Below the pieces are notes generated by a model. It made no database searches, had not been told where the DNA came from, and saw only the letters and a list, made by a program, of their open reading frames with translations. A stretch of DNA of 64,000 nt. Origin: Chloroflexota bacterium. GTDB taxonomy: Bacteria > Chloroflexota > Anaerolineae > Caldilineales > Caldilineaceae. The translations under genes and the position numbers were made by a program. This document shows, piece after piece, positions 1 to 8,999 of the stretch; the first letter of the stretch is position 1, and each line of letters begins with the position of its first letter. Location of the stretch: assembly GCA_018969295.1 (NCBI GenBank), contig JAGWYN010000007.1, positions 1-64,000 of the forward strand. The letters run 5' to 3'.

Positions 1-105
1 CACCCACACCCGAGACACCCACACCCGAGACACCCACACCCGAGACACCCACACCCGAGACACCCACACCCGAGACACCCACACCCGAGACACCCACACC
101 CGAGA
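1..105 (+). repeat. 15-bp tandem repeat, seven copies, coding
   Basis: The unit CACCCACACCCGAGA is repeated seven times without a mismatch up to the left edge and is read as a P-T-P-E-T stalk. Because the unit is a multiple of three, copy-number change keeps the frame. The array probably continues left of the window. Confidence 0.95.
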
Positions 106-1523
106 CACCCCAGGCACCGGCGGACGTCGAATTGATGGCTCTGGTACCTGACCAGGGGCTTGCCGGACTCTCCAACGAAATTACGCTTCACGGAAAAGGT
201 CTGCGCGCCGATACCGTCGTGTGGATAGGAGGGATCAGTCTGCGTGAGTTCGCATTGATCGACCCGCAAGGGACACAAGCCAAAGCAGTCGTACCGGCCA
301 ATTTGCCCTCTGGCACATACACTGTGACGGCTGCCAACCCCGGCACATTGCCATTCTATCTGCCAGACGGCTACACAGTCGTCGATGCTGGCTTGCCCGA
401 TCTGGCTGTCACCAACGAGGATATCTGGTTTGACCCGCTGCCCGTGCGCCAAAACCAGGTCACTTTGCTAGGTGTCAATGTACGGCGATCGGGAGGAGAA
501 CAGACGGTGAGTGACATCCCAGTCGCCTTTTATCTGGATACGATCGCGATTGCAAACCGGCTGGGCACGATGACACTGCCGCCGCTAGAACCTGGCAACA
601 ACGTGATCGATGTTGCGCTGATCAGTTGGACCCCCCTCATCACCGGCACACACACAGTCTATGCAGTTGTGGATCCCGACAATGACTTCGTGGAGGGAAG
701 CGAGGCAAACAACAGGGCAGCCTGGAACGTGACGGTTCTCCCCCCCCAGAGTGCTGTCGACAACACGCCACCCACGATCCAGCAGCTTTCTGTCAACAAC
801 GGCGAACAAACAACCACCTCCCCTGCAGTCACTCTCACCATTTCTGCGACCGACCAAGGTACAGAGGCAGCATCGATCTTTCTGGTAGAACGCACCTACA
901 ACAGCACTGCCCGGCAATGGATCCCGCTGCAGCAGACTGGCTGGATCACCTACACGGCGAGCTACCCCATGACACTCAGCCCCGTAGGAGGAGTCCACTA
1001 TCTGCAGCTTTGGGCAGCAGATGGCGTCGGAAACGTCACCGCAACTTCTCTACAGGCACCGATCAACTACCTGCGTGCCGATGACAGTGTCCGCAGCGGC
1101 CAGACGCGCCTCTATCGGATCCGTCTTGCTGTTGGAGATACGCTCACAGCCAACCTGCTCTCGGGAAGCGGAGATCCCGACCTCTATGTATGGAGCCCCA
1201 ACGGCGAATTGGCTGGTGTCAGCAACCAGTACGGCACAGCCCCCGAGGCCTTTGTCCTGAACAACGTGCCGACGGCAGGCACCTACCAATTTGAGGTTTA
1301 TGGTTATGGAACTGAGGACAGCAGGTACACGCTCTCTTTCAGCGCCGTGCGCACTTCCAGCCAACACACGACCACAGACAAACCAGTACCGACCTCTCCT
1401 GCCGTCGAACCCAGTGCAGCCCCTGCCGGCCAGCAGGCATTGCCTCTGGCACCGCAAGTGCCCGCCACACCGGTGCCGCCGTCAACAGCCAATTCTTTGT
1501 ATTTGCCGATCACGGTCAAATAA
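3..1523 (+). CDS. Secreted multidomain surface protein, 5'-truncated (IPT/CARDB/Ig/PPC)
   Basis: The frame is open to the left edge, so the N-terminus and any signal peptide are missing. Visible order: a threonine/proline/glutamate repeat stalk, an IPT/TIG-like domain (VPDQGLAG...), a CARDB-like adhesion domain containing the 'VDPDNDFVEGSEANN' motif typical of that family, an Ig-like domain starting 'DNTPPTI', and a PPC (bacterial pre-peptidase C-terminal) domain with 'SGSGDPDLYVW'. A low-complexity proline/threonine/alanine linker follows and the protein ends 'SLYLPITVK'. I infer an extracellular, non-enzymatic adhesion or binding role; any catalytic domain would lie upstream of the window. 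The gene converges on the GH127 gene, and a shared hairpin follows its stop codon. Confidence 0.8.
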   Translation, partial: PTPETPTPETPTPETPTPETPTPETPTPETPTPETPQAPADVELMALVPDQGLAGLSNEITLHGKGLRADTVVWIGGISLREFALIDPQGTQAKAVVPANLPSGTYTVTAANPGTLPFYLPDGYTVVDAGLPDLAVTNEDIWFDPLPVRQNQVTLLGVNVRRSGGEQTVSDIPVAFYLDTIAIANRLGTMTLPPLEPGNNVIDVALISWTPLITGTHTVYAVVDPDNDFVEGSEANNRAAWNVTVLPPQSAVDNTPPTIQQLSVNNGEQTTTSPAVTLTISATDQGTEAASIFLVERTYNSTARQWIPLQQTGWITYTASYPMTLSPVGGVHYLQLWAADGVGNVTATSLQAPINYLRADDSVRSGQTRLYRIRLAVGDTLTANLLSGSGDPDLYVWSPNGELAGVSNQYGTAPEAFVLNNVPTAGTYQFEVYGYGTEDSRYTLSFSAVRTSSQHTTTDKPVPTSPAVEPSAAPAGQQALPLAPQVPATPVPPSTANSLYLPITVK

Positions 1524-1553
1524 AATCAGGGGCGGTCTACCGCCCCTGATTTT
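1522..1553. terminator. Bidirectional intrinsic terminator between convergent genes
   Basis: Perfect 14-bp inverted repeat (AAAATCAGGGGCGG and its complement) around a TCTA loop. A U-run follows on both strands. It overlaps the stop codon of the left gene and ends 15 bp before the stop of the GH127 gene, so it can serve both. Confidence 0.9.
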
Positions 1554-1568
1554 ATTGCAGCCACTCGT

Positions 1569-3458
1569 TCAGCTTGCGTTGCAGAGGGGGAATGCAGCCA
1601 CCCGCAGGTGCGTGCTCCCGTATGGGATCAACTCGATTGATTCGATCGGTTCCTCGCTGGCATGCGGGCCGGCATCGATCGGCCCAGCGGAGTTATCGAC
1701 GAGCCCCCAGTGTGGCAGCCGACGCCCCCGTGCCCGCAGCCGCACTGGGGGCTGCAGCGGGTCAAAAGGCACAACACTGACTCGTCCTTCTTCGACATCC
1801 AGGCTGGCGGCCATCTCCGCCGGGTCCAGCAACAACCCATAGTTCCATGGCGTCGTCGGATAGACCTCCCAATCTGCATGGGGGAGCTCACCGGCCACTT
1901 GCTGCCACTGCTCAGCGATGCGCAGCCCAAAGAGCAACGGACCGCGGTGAATCGAAAGCAGCCCTTGATGGCCACGGCTGGCCCGCAGCGCTGCTGGCAG
2001 ATCCAACAAGATCGTCGTAGTCCCTTCCCAGGATCGCACCACTCGATGGAATTCACCCGCGCGGGCGCTGGCTGCCAGATCGTTCCCAACCACTATCCGG
2101 GCGCCTTCAGCCCACGCCGGAATCCGCAAAAGCAACGGGAACTGAGCCATCCGGTCCACCGTGACCCGTATCACCAGCTGCCCTTTGAAGGGATAGTCTG
2201 TCTCCACTTCCAGCTTCACTCGGGTTCCGTCGTCCAGTTCGACATGTGCTACACAGGGGCCATAGGCAACCAGGGCCAACCCACCGTCCAGGGTCGCCAT
2301 CACCAGGTGTTTGACCAATTTGGGCCATCCTTGATGCAAATTGGCAGTACAACAGCCATAATGCGGCTCCAGGCCAAACAGGTTGGAGGTGTCGGTGTTG
2401 TCTGTCCAGTTGCGTTTTGCAACGCTGCACAGCACTTGATTGACCTGCTGGTCGTACTGGTGGGACCACATATCTGGCGCAAAGGTGGCTGGCCAGGCAT
2501 TGTAGGCAACCTGTTCCAGGACATCCCCATAAAAAGGATCGCCGGTAATCCGCATCAATTCTTCAAGAGAATACATATACTCAGCGACTGCACAGAGTTC
2601 CGTCCCAGAGGTCGGAGAGGTGCCGTTGAGATGTTCATCGCCGCTCCAGATTCCATTGGGCTGGCCGTGATGCCGCATCAAGTTGGCGATACTCTGCCGG
2701 GCTGCCCCCCGCTGCCACTTGTCGCCGCTGACCAGGTACTGCACAGCCGGAGTTTTGATTCCTTGGGCATTGTTCACGACATGGGTGGCCATATTGGAAC
2801 GGTGGTGTGCGTACGGCAGGATGCGGGCCAACCCATACCGGGCCTGCAATTCTGCCCAGTCCATCCCCCCTGCACTCAACTTGGCCGCCAGCTCCAACAA
2901 AAAGGCATCGCCGGTGATGTTGTAAAGCCAACAGACCGCCAACAGATTGTCAGCCGCGCGCGCAGCGCCCCAGCTGTCCAGCCGGCGAGCGGCCAACATC
3001 ACATTCTGATAGGCAAAATAGCCAGCCATCAGGCTCAGCACACGTTTCTCCTGGGTAGCCTCGTAATAGCTCATCAGCACCTTGAGTGCGACCATGCGTG
3101 GCCACCAGTCTGGGTTGGCAGGACCAAACCAGCCATTGGGCTGCGCGCTGTTGAGCATCCAGCTGAGATAGGAATGGGCTTTGGCGACCAAGCGCGGGTC
3201 GTCCAGTTGGTAGGCGAGCGGAACCAACCCATCACAGTAATAGGGGGCGCGCTCCCAGTCGTCGCCGCTGCCCCCGAGCCACCCTGACTGGCGCCCGACA
3301 TCGGGCCAGAATTCATCGAGATGACCGGTCAGACCCTTGGCCTGGATCCGCATCTGGTCCAACAGCCAGCCCATTGGACGTACAGCACCTACCGGCAATG
3401 GCCGCAGGGCAACTGGAAACAACGGCGATCGGTTTGCCGGCAATGGTCGATAAAACAT
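1569..3458 (-). CDS. GH127-type (DUF1680) beta-L-arabinofuranosidase
   Basis: A 629-residue protein of the DUF1680/GH127 group, which removes beta-L-arabinofuranose from plant glycans or hydroxyproline arabinosides. The family's zinc/catalytic set is visible: E287-x-C289 in '[11 protein letters not shown]' and the pair C369-C370 in '[15 protein letters not shown]'. They match in order and spacing the glutamate and three cysteines of characterised HypBA1, where the second-last cysteine acts as nucleophile. No signal peptide is seen, so a cytoplasmic enzyme acting on imported oligosaccharide is likely. The ATG at 3458 follows a GGAG; a longer upstream reading would run into the permease gene. 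It is the last gene of the sugar ABC operon. Exact substrate is inferred from family only. Confidence 0.88.
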   Translation of the reverse strand: MFYRPLPANRSPLFPVALRPLPVGAVRPMGWLLDQMRIQAKGLTGHLDEFWPDVGRQSGWLGGSGDDWERAPYYCDGLVPLAYQLDDPRLVAKAHSYLSWMLNSAQPNGWFGPANPDWWPRMVALKVLMSYYEATQEKRVLSLMAGYFAYQNVMLAARRLDSWGAARAADNLLAVCWLYNITGDAFLLELAAKLSAGGMDWAELQARYGLARILPYAHHRSNMATHVVNNAQGIKTPAVQYLVSGDKWQRGAARQSIANLMRHHGQPNGIWSGDEHLNGTSPTSGTELCAVAEYMYSLEELMRITGDPFYGDVLEQVAYNAWPATFAPDMWSHQYDQQVNQVLCSVAKRNWTDNTDTSNLFGLEPHYGCCTANLHQGWPKLVKHLVMATLDGGLALVAYGPCVAHVELDDGTRVKLEVETDYPFKGQLVIRVTVDRMAQFPLLLRIPAWAEGARIVVGNDLAASARAGEFHRVVRSWEGTTTILLDLPAALRASRGHQGLLSIHRGPLLFGLRIAEQWQQVAGELPHADWEVYPTTPWNYGLLLDPAEMAASLDVEEGRVSVVPFDPLQPPVRLRARGRRLPHWGLVDNSAGPIDAGPHASEEPIESIELIPYGSTHLRVAAFPLCNAS

Positions 3459-3493
3459 CTTTGATGGTTCTCCGCATCCGTGTGTGGCTTTGT

Positions 3494-4393
3494 TTATCCT
3501 TTGACTGCGCCGCCCATCAACCCTTGCATGTAGTAGCGCTGCAAAAAGAGGAAAAGCACAATACAAGGCAGAATTGTGACCGTGATTCCCGCTTGCAGCG
3601 CTCCCCAGTCGATGGCCCCATAATAGCCACTGCGCACACTGGTCAACAGGATCGGCAGCGTAAAATTGACCTCCTGCGTCATGAGAATCAACGCAGCCAG
3701 AAACTCGTTCCAAGAATTCAAGAAGGCGTAAACCGCTACCGTGATGATCCCTGGCCGTACCAACACCAGCATCACACGCGTCAGCATCTGCCAGGTCGAA
3801 CAACCGTCCAACAGAGCCGCTTCCTCAATTTCGCGCGGCACCACATCGAAGGTGTTGCGCATCATAAACACACCGAAAGGCAGCTGAAAGGTGATGTACA
3901 CCAATGCCAGGCCTATCAAGCTGTTCTGAAGCTTCACGGCACTCATCAACAGAAAAAGCGGCGTCAAAATAGATTGGAACGGAATCATCAACGCAGCGAG
4001 CAGCATCAGAAACAACAGATTGCTGGCTGGAAAACGAAAACGCGAAAATCCATAGCCAGCCAGGGTGCTCAACACGACCGTCCCCAACACCGTGATCAAC
4101 GCGACACCCGCACTGTTGAAGATGTAGCGGGCAATCCCAGCTCCGTACTGGTTCAACTTGACGTAGTTCTCAAAAGTCAGCACAGAAGGCAGATAGGTCG
4201 GTGGCACCGCCGATGCTTCAGCCGGCGACTTTAGCGAAGTCAACGTCGACCAAAAAATCGGAAAAAGAAACAAGACGGCCAACACGATACCGACGACGTA
4301 CAAGACAGCCCTCCCAGCACGGCGACGCAGCTGGACCGCTGAACTCCGGATGGTGGTGCTTTTCAGAGCAGTGTTCAAGGCATTCTTCTCCAA
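3494..4393 (-). CDS. Carbohydrate ABC transporter permease (MalG-type)
   Basis: 299 residues, about six membrane segments, with the binding-protein-dependent permease (EAA) motif '[21 protein letters not shown]' near residue 190, which docks the ATPase. The N-terminal segment and C-terminal '[13 protein letters not shown]' are typical of CUT1-family MalG-like subunits. It pairs with the MalF-type permease 12 bp upstream and the lipoprotein binding protein to import a sugar, probably an arabinose-containing oligosaccharide given the GH127 gene that follows. No ATPase gene is present in the operon, so a shared MsmK/UgpC-like ATPase elsewhere is expected. Confidence 0.93.
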   Translation of the reverse strand: MEKNALNTALKSTTIRSSAVQLRRRAGRAVLYVVGIVLAVLFLFPIFWSTLTSLKSPAEASAVPPTYLPSVLTFENYVKLNQYGAGIARYIFNSAGVALITVLGTVVLSTLAGYGFSRFRFPASNLLFLMLLAALMIPFQSILTPLFLLMSAVKLQNSLIGLALVYITFQLPFGVFMMRNTFDVVPREIEEAALLDGCSTWQMLTRVMLVLVRPGIITVAVYAFLNSWNEFLAALILMTQEVNFTLPILLTSVRSGYYGAIDWGALQAGITVTILPCIVLFLFLQRYYMQGLMGGAVKG

Positions 4394-4405
4394 ACGCTTC
4401 GTCGT

Positions 4406-5329
4406 TCAGTACGTTGTATCGTCGCGCAGCACACGCAGTTGAAGGACGCTGAGCAAACCCAAAATGACCAGCAAACCGATCGAGAGCGCTGCCCCATAGC
4501 CGAGCTTGTAATAGGTAAACGAGTTGTTGAAAATCCAATACACAGCGGTAATGGTCTGGTTCTGTGGCCCCCCACGCGTCATGATGTAGAATTGATCAAA
4601 GGCCAGATACGAACCGATGACAGAAAGCACCAGGGCCAGCGCAAAGGTCGAACGCAGAAGAGGCAGCAAGATATACCACAGCCGCTGCCAGTAGCTGGCC
4701 CCATCCACCTCCGCAGCCTGGTACAGCTCATCAGGCACCGCTTGCATCCCTGCCAACAGCAAAATCATGCTGAAACCGACTGTTTTCCAGACGATCGAGA
4801 CGACAATTGCAGTCATAGCCAGATTTTTATCAACCAACCAGATCACCGGCTGCTGAATCCACCCCAGGTCGAGCAAAATTCCGTTGAGGATGCCCACGCG
4901 ATCGTTGAGCAGCCAGACCCACAGCAGGCTTGAGGTCCCCAGCCCAATCACCACCGGAATAAAGTAGATGGTCCGGAAGATACCAATGCCGCGCAGCGCG
5001 CTGTTGACCAGCAGCGCCAACAAAAAAGCCAGGATAAAAATAGGGGGCGTTACCAGCAACGTATACTGTGTCGTGAACCAAAGACTGGCCCAAAACTGAC
5101 TGTCCTGGACCATGGCTACATAGTTCTGGATTCCCAGAAAGGTGGCCTGCCCCAGCAACGGCCAGTTGTGCAGCGACATCCACCCGGTCATGAGCAAAGG
5201 AAAGATGAACATGGCCACTGTAAACAAAACTGCCGGCAGGACAAACAGAAACCCAGCCACCATCCGTCGCTGAGAGAGCGTCCCCATCCCGCGACGCGCA
5301 GCTTTTGTCGGTGTAAAGACGGCTGCCAT
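4406..5329 (-). CDS. Carbohydrate ABC transporter permease (MalF/UgpA-type)
   Basis: 307 residues with six predicted membrane helices and the EAA-loop motif 'QAAEVDGASYWQRLWYILLP'. 'MTRGGPQNQT' before the last loops is a hallmark of the MalF/UgpA-like CUT1 permeases. It forms the heteromeric channel with the downstream MalG-type subunit. A strong hairpin separates it from the binding-protein gene upstream, which could let the binding protein be made in excess over the permeases. Confidence 0.93.
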   Translation of the reverse strand: MAAVFTPTKAARRGMGTLSQRRMVAGFLFVLPAVLFTVAMFIFPLLMTGWMSLHNWPLLGQATFLGIQNYVAMVQDSQFWASLWFTTQYTLLVTPPIFILAFLLALLVNSALRGIGIFRTIYFIPVVIGLGTSSLLWVWLLNDRVGILNGILLDLGWIQQPVIWLVDKNLAMTAIVVSIVWKTVGFSMILLLAGMQAVPDELYQAAEVDGASYWQRLWYILLPLLRSTFALALVLSVIGSYLAFDQFYIMTRGGPQNQTITAVYWIFNNSFTYYKLGYGAALSIGLLVILGLLSVLQLRVLRDDTTY

Positions 5330-5347
5330 GAGACTCCATCCATCCTG

Positions 5348-5375
5348 CCGTGGATGGGGCGTGCCCCATCCACGG
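5348..5375. terminator. Intra-operon hairpin between binding-protein and permease genes
   Basis: Perfect 13-bp inverted repeat CCGTGGATGGGGC / GCCCCATCCACGG with a 2-base loop in the 71-bp spacer after the binding-protein stop codon. No U-run follows on the minus strand, so I read it as an mRNA-stabilising or partial-termination hairpin, as known between malE and malF, not as an operon end. Confidence 0.6.
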
Positions 5376-5400
5376 CCTTGCTTGAGTTGTCTGGGCAGTG

Positions 5401-6690
5401 CTACTGACCAGCCAGAATCTTGGTAAATTCTTCCTGAGCGGTGTTGACCGCCTCTTCGACTTTGCCATCAAAGACTGCCGTCTGGATCATCTTCAGCCAC
5501 GGCCCATTGGCGTCGTTGAAAAGTTGGTTGTAAACGATCGAGTACGGTGTTCGGCCGATCGCCATCGCTTCCGCTGCTGTAGTCAGGCGAGAGTCCTGCG
5601 CAAAATACTCATTTTCAGCCAGATCGGTGCGCACCGGCAGATTGTTCAACTTGGCATAGTATTCCAGTTGAACCTCCTCCGAGGTCGCCCATTGAATAAA
5701 TTCAAAGGCTTCCTGGGGATACTTTGAACCGGCAGGGATGGCGATGCTGTCTCCGCCCGCAAAAGAGGAGGCACCCCCCTCCTGCCCGGGCAAAAACGTC
5801 GCGCCAAAATCAATCTCCGGGAAATTGGTCTTGATGTTGTTGATCGCAAATGCCCCGGTGCCTGCCATCCCAATTTTGCCGGTCGTAAATGCATTGGCAA
5901 AGTCCGTGCCAGTATCTGCCTGCGCGCCCGGCGGGATCAACCCATCTGCCCACATCTGGCTGTACAACGCCAGAGCACCTGCCACACTGGGATCCGCCAG
6001 CGTCGCCACTGTCCCATCCTCGCTCAGCACATCACCGCCGTTGGCCCAGATCAACGGTGCAAAGGTAAAGGCGTTACAACCAGCACAGGCACCCGAAAAA
6101 TAGAATCCATAGATGTCTTCGCCCAGCGCACGAATTTTGGCGGCAGCGTCGGCGATCTCGCCCCATGTCTTGGGTGGGTTTTCTGGGTCCAACCCAGCCT
6201 GCTCAAAGAGTCCTTTGTTGTAGATCAGATACGACCCCTCCGCGTTGAAGGGCAGACCAAAAATCTTGCCGTCATAGGTGGCCAGCCGCACATGCGACGG
6301 GCTCAGCTTGTCAAAATAAGACAAGCCCTTGGCCAGATCGGTGATGTCGGTCAACTGATTGGCAGCCGCAAACTGCGGAACATAGATCAGATCAACCGCC
6401 ATCAAGTCAGGGGGGGCACCTGCACCGACCGAAGCGCCCACCTTGGTCATGTACTCCGATGCCGGGATGACTGTAATCTCGATCTGATTTTCGTGCGACG
6501 CATTCCAAGCATCGACCAGCGAGCGCACCTGGGCTTGGTTGCTGTCACGAGTCCAAAAAGAGATCGTCACCCCCCCACTGGCAGGTTCTCCAGCGGCCTG
6601 TTCACCGCCCGGTGCTGCCACTGGGGCTGCACATGCCGCCAACAGCAGCAGAGCCAACAGCCCTGTCCACACTTTTACAATACGTTGCAT
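5401..6690 (-). CDS. Extracellular sugar-binding lipoprotein of ABC transporter (family 1)
   Basis: 429 residues. The ATG at 6690 is chosen because AGGAGAG lies just upstream and it gives a clean lipoprotein signal: K6, a leucine-rich core and the lipobox 'LAAC' with C20. The mature part has the usual cluster-B/family 1 solute-binding fold features ('ISFWTRDSNQAQVRSLVDAW', 'PPDLMAVDL', 'GLPFNAEGSYLIYNK'). The lipid anchor holds it to the outer face of the membrane, as expected for a cell without a classical periplasm. It is the first gene of the permease-permease-GH127 operon, with the LacI gene immediately upstream. Confidence 0.94.
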   Translation of the reverse strand: MQRIVKVWTGLLALLLLAACAAPVAAPGGEQAAGEPASGGVTISFWTRDSNQAQVRSLVDAWNASHENQIEITVIPASEYMTKVGASVGAGAPPDLMAVDLIYVPQFAAANQLTDITDLAKGLSYFDKLSPSHVRLATYDGKIFGLPFNAEGSYLIYNKGLFEQAGLDPENPPKTWGEIADAAAKIRALGEDIYGFYFSGACAGCNAFTFAPLIWANGGDVLSEDGTVATLADPSVAGALALYSQMWADGLIPPGAQADTGTDFANAFTTGKIGMAGTGAFAINNIKTNFPEIDFGATFLPGQEGGASSFAGGDSIAIPAGSKYPQEAFEFIQWATSEEVQLEYYAKLNNLPVRTDLAENEYFAQDSRLTTAAEAMAIGRTPYSIVYNQLFNDANGPWLKMIQTAVFDGKVEEAVNTAQEEFTKILAGQ

Positions 6691-6716
6691 ACCCAACTCT
6701 CTCCTCTTGATACAAA

Positions 6717-6745
6717 AATAAACTTCGTGAACCAAACGTGAGCAA
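6717..6745 (-). promoter_or_regulatory. Candidate promoter of the sugar operon with CGTTT half-site
   Basis: On the minus strand TTGCTC, a 17-bp spacer and TTTATT lie 27 bp upstream of the binding-protein ATG. The spacer begins ACGTTTGG, sharing CGTTT with the right half of the operator in the lacI promoter, but the left half is poor. The boxes are seen; regulation by the neighbouring LacI protein is inferred. Confidence 0.5.
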
Positions 6746-6800
6746 CGGCTGTTCGCCGTATCCCCCCAATTTTCAGCTGCCAACCCATTTTGTCGTCCGC

Positions 6801-7811
6801 TCAACCCAGCGCCACAGCCCCACACGACTCGCGGACCAGCAGGCATCCCCGCACATTGGCCTCTTCCTCGATGTCCGTCCTGCCTTCCATTCGATACAAG
6901 AGCATCTGCGCAGCCGCTTGCCCCATCTCATAACAAGGCAACGTCACAGTGCTCAACCGTGGACGCACTGTCCGGCTGATCTCCCGATCGTCGTACCCGA
7001 CCACGGCCACCTCTCTCGGGACCTCTATCCCTGCATCTTGTAACGCATAGATCGCCCCCGCCGCCATCAGATCGTTGCCAGCAAACAACGCTGTCAGCTG
7101 GGGCCGCTTCGACAGCAGCCGCTGCATCGCCGCATAGCCACTCTCCAGCGCCCAGTCCCCACACTCGACCAGACCTGGGTCGTAGTCGATGCCCGCCAGC
7201 GCCAGCTCCTCGCGGTACCCCTCCAGCCGCAGCGCCGACGCATAGTAGTGCACCGGCCCATTGATGTAGCCGATGCACCGGTGCCCAAGGTCGAGCAGGT
7301 GGCGCATCGCCAGATGCGCCCCATACCGCTCGTCGGGAATCGTCGAGTACTGACCCGGCGCGGCAAACTGGCGGTGCACAAAAACATAGGGCTTGGTCGC
7401 CAGATCCAAAAAATCAACCGCAGTGGTGTGCCATGTCTCTGAAAAGATGATGCCATCCACCGAACGGCTTAACAGATCGTGGATGGCCGCCCGCTCAGCA
7501 GCAGGATCCCAGTCTGCACTGACGACGACACAAAGATAGCCCTCCTGCCGCAGACGGTCCTGAATCCCCCGGATAATTTTGTTCACAAAAGGACCCATGA
7601 TGTCGTCCACCACCACACCTACCGTGGCAGAACGATCCGTGCGCAGGCTACGCGCAGCCTGGTTGGGACGGTACCCCAGTTGGTCAGCCGTCCACAAAAT
7701 CCGCTGACGAGTTTCAACACCGACAGGATGATCTTTGTTGTTGAGCACGCGCGAAACGGTCGCAATCGAAACACCTGCCGCCTCAGCCACATCATGAATG
7801 GTAACAGCCAT
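6801..7811 (-). CDS. LacI-family transcriptional regulator
   Basis: 336 residues. The N-terminal helix-turn-helix and hinge are textbook: 'TIHDVAEAAGVSIATVSRVLNN' (residues 3-24) and 'YRPNQAARSLRT' near 50. The remainder is a periplasmic-binding-protein-like ligand domain ('VGVVVDDIMGPF', 'GYDDREISRTVRPRLSTV'). It probably represses the sugar-uptake/GH127 operon that follows and itself, releasing DNA on binding an arabinose-derived ligand. Its own promoter carries a LacI-type palindrome, supporting autoregulation. Confidence 0.93.
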   Translation of the reverse strand: MAVTIHDVAEAAGVSIATVSRVLNNKDHPVGVETRQRILWTADQLGYRPNQAARSLRTDRSATVGVVVDDIMGPFVNKIIRGIQDRLRQEGYLCVVVSADWDPAAERAAIHDLLSRSVDGIIFSETWHTTAVDFLDLATKPYVFVHRQFAAPGQYSTIPDERYGAHLAMRHLLDLGHRCIGYINGPVHYYASALRLEGYREELALAGIDYDPGLVECGDWALESGYAAMQRLLSKRPQLTALFAGNDLMAAGAIYALQDAGIEVPREVAVVGYDDREISRTVRPRLSTVTLPCYEMGQAAAQMLLYRMEGRTDIEEEANVRGCLLVRESCGAVALG

Positions 7812-7852
7812 CTTTTTTCCGCAGAGTTCAAAACAGTTCTTCGCCGTCCCCC

Positions 7853-7881
7853 ACTGTAGCAGAAAACGTTTACCCTGTCAA
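7853..7881 (-). promoter_or_regulatory. Near-consensus promoter of the lacI-type gene with operator in spacer
   Basis: On the minus strand TTGACA (7881-7876), 17-bp spacer and TACAGT (7858-7853). Inside the spacer, GGTAAACGTTTTCT centred on the CG at 7867-7868 matches the GalR/LacI/CcpA consensus TGWAANCGNTNWCA at every fixed position except the two outermost. Repressor bound here would block RNA polymerase directly. Confidence 0.8.
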
Positions 7882-7899
7882 CTTTTTTCCCAAAAAGTT
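7880..7899 (-). terminator. Weak A/T-rich hairpin after the REC-kinase gene
   Basis: AACTTTTT / AAAAAGTT with a 4-base loop, about 16 bp after the stop of the upstream operon on the minus strand. It overlaps the start of the next promoter. Low stability makes termination uncertain. Confidence 0.35.
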
Positions 7900-7915
7900 C
7901 AAAATACTGGGCCGG

Positions 7916-8995
7916 TCAGCCCGCCTCCCTGCCAGCCAAGGGCAGCCGCACGACACCCTCCATGCCCTCCCCCGGTTGACTCTGCACGACAAACGTGCCT
8001 TGATAAAGCGCAACCAGCCTTCGGACAATCGTCCACCCAAGCCCAGCCGCAGGCAAAAAACCCGGTTCTCCCGGCAGCACGGCCGGGGGCCGTGCTGCCG
8101 GGAGCGCCCCACGGCCCTGATTCGCTACACGCAACACCCAATCTCCTGCCTCCACACCGCCAACCACGCGCACCTGCGAACCTGCCTTCGAATGCTTGAA
8201 GGCGTTGTCCACCAACTCGTAGACTACCTTCTCCAATCCCTCCGCTTCAATTGCCGCCATGGCGTCGGTCACCTCGACAACCAGATCCTTGGATCGGCCA
8301 TACAGCTCGGCAACCCGCCGCGCAGTCTGTGAAGCCAGTGCACAGGCTTCACAGGCAACCGCAGCAAGAGGCGGCTGCCGCTGTCCTAATTCAAGCTGCA
8401 CAAAAAGCCAGTAGCGATCAACCAGATGCGACAAACGCTCTCCAGAAGTCACAATCATGCCCGCCATTTCAGCGATCTCGGCAGACGAATAAGCGCTCGG
8501 ATTCAACGCCAACAGCTCCCCAAAGCCCAAAATCCCCACCAGAGGGGCATGCAGATCGTGGGGCAGCGCAGACAAGACCCCGAGACGCAACTGCTCCAAC
8601 GTCCTGGCAGCCTGCTGCTGCCCCTCAGCGCTGCGCTCCAGCCGCACCCGGATCGTATCCAACAGCTCTTGACGGGCAATCGGCTTGGTCACATAGTCCT
8701 CAGCCCCCAGATTCATCCCGCGCCGCACATCAGTGCGGGCAGCCAACGCAGACAAAAAGATCACCGGGATCCACGCCGTCGTCTCCTCCATGCGCAGCTC
8801 CAGCAGCACGCGGTAGCCATCAAAATAGGGCATCATGACATCACAGATCACCAGGTTGGGCAGATGTTGTCTGGCCAACTGAACCCCTTCGGCGCCGCCG
8901 CTGGCACTGTACACGGTGTACCCTTCGTAGTGAAGCCATTCTACAATCTCTTCCAGCAACCCGACTTCATCGTCGATCACCAGCACTTTGGCCAT
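7916..8995 (-). CDS. Hybrid response regulator-histidine kinase (REC-HisKA-HATPase)
   Basis: 359 residues. Residues 1-120 form a receiver domain with the acidic pair D8-D9, phospho-acceptor D52 in 'LVICDVMMP' and K104. A HisKA-like region follows with H146 in 'LPHDLHAPLVG', then an HATPase fold with N-box 'YELVDNAFKHSK'. The usual D-x-G-x-G box is weak ('ANQGRGA') while the later 'GLGWTIVRR' box is kept, so ATP binding may be impaired. There is no DNA-binding output domain. It starts 4 bp after the stop of the GAF kinase, so the two probably form a phosphorelay. It is the last gene of the exporter operon. Confidence 0.85.
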   Translation of the reverse strand: MAKVLVIDDEVGLLEEIVEWLHYEGYTVYSASGGAEGVQLARQHLPNLVICDVMMPYFDGYRVLLELRMEETTAWIPVIFLSALAARTDVRRGMNLGAEDYVTKPIARQELLDTIRVRLERSAEGQQQAARTLEQLRLGVLSALPHDLHAPLVGILGFGELLALNPSAYSSAEIAEMAGMIVTSGERLSHLVDRYWLFVQLELGQRQPPLAAVACEACALASQTARRVAELYGRSKDLVVEVTDAMAAIEAEGLEKVVYELVDNAFKHSKAGSQVRVVGGVEAGDWVLRVANQGRGALPAARPPAVLPGEPGFLPAAGLGWTIVRRLVALYQGTFVVQSQPGEGMEGVVRLPLAGREAG

Positions 8996-8999
8996 TGTC

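Noticed and set aside
1..105. CRISPR array
   Set aside because: Units of 15 bp are directly adjacent with no spacers and are in frame with the protein.
1291..1842. Plus-strand frame running through the terminator after the surface protein
   Set aside because: It overlaps two supported genes and crosses the intrinsic terminator; no motif.
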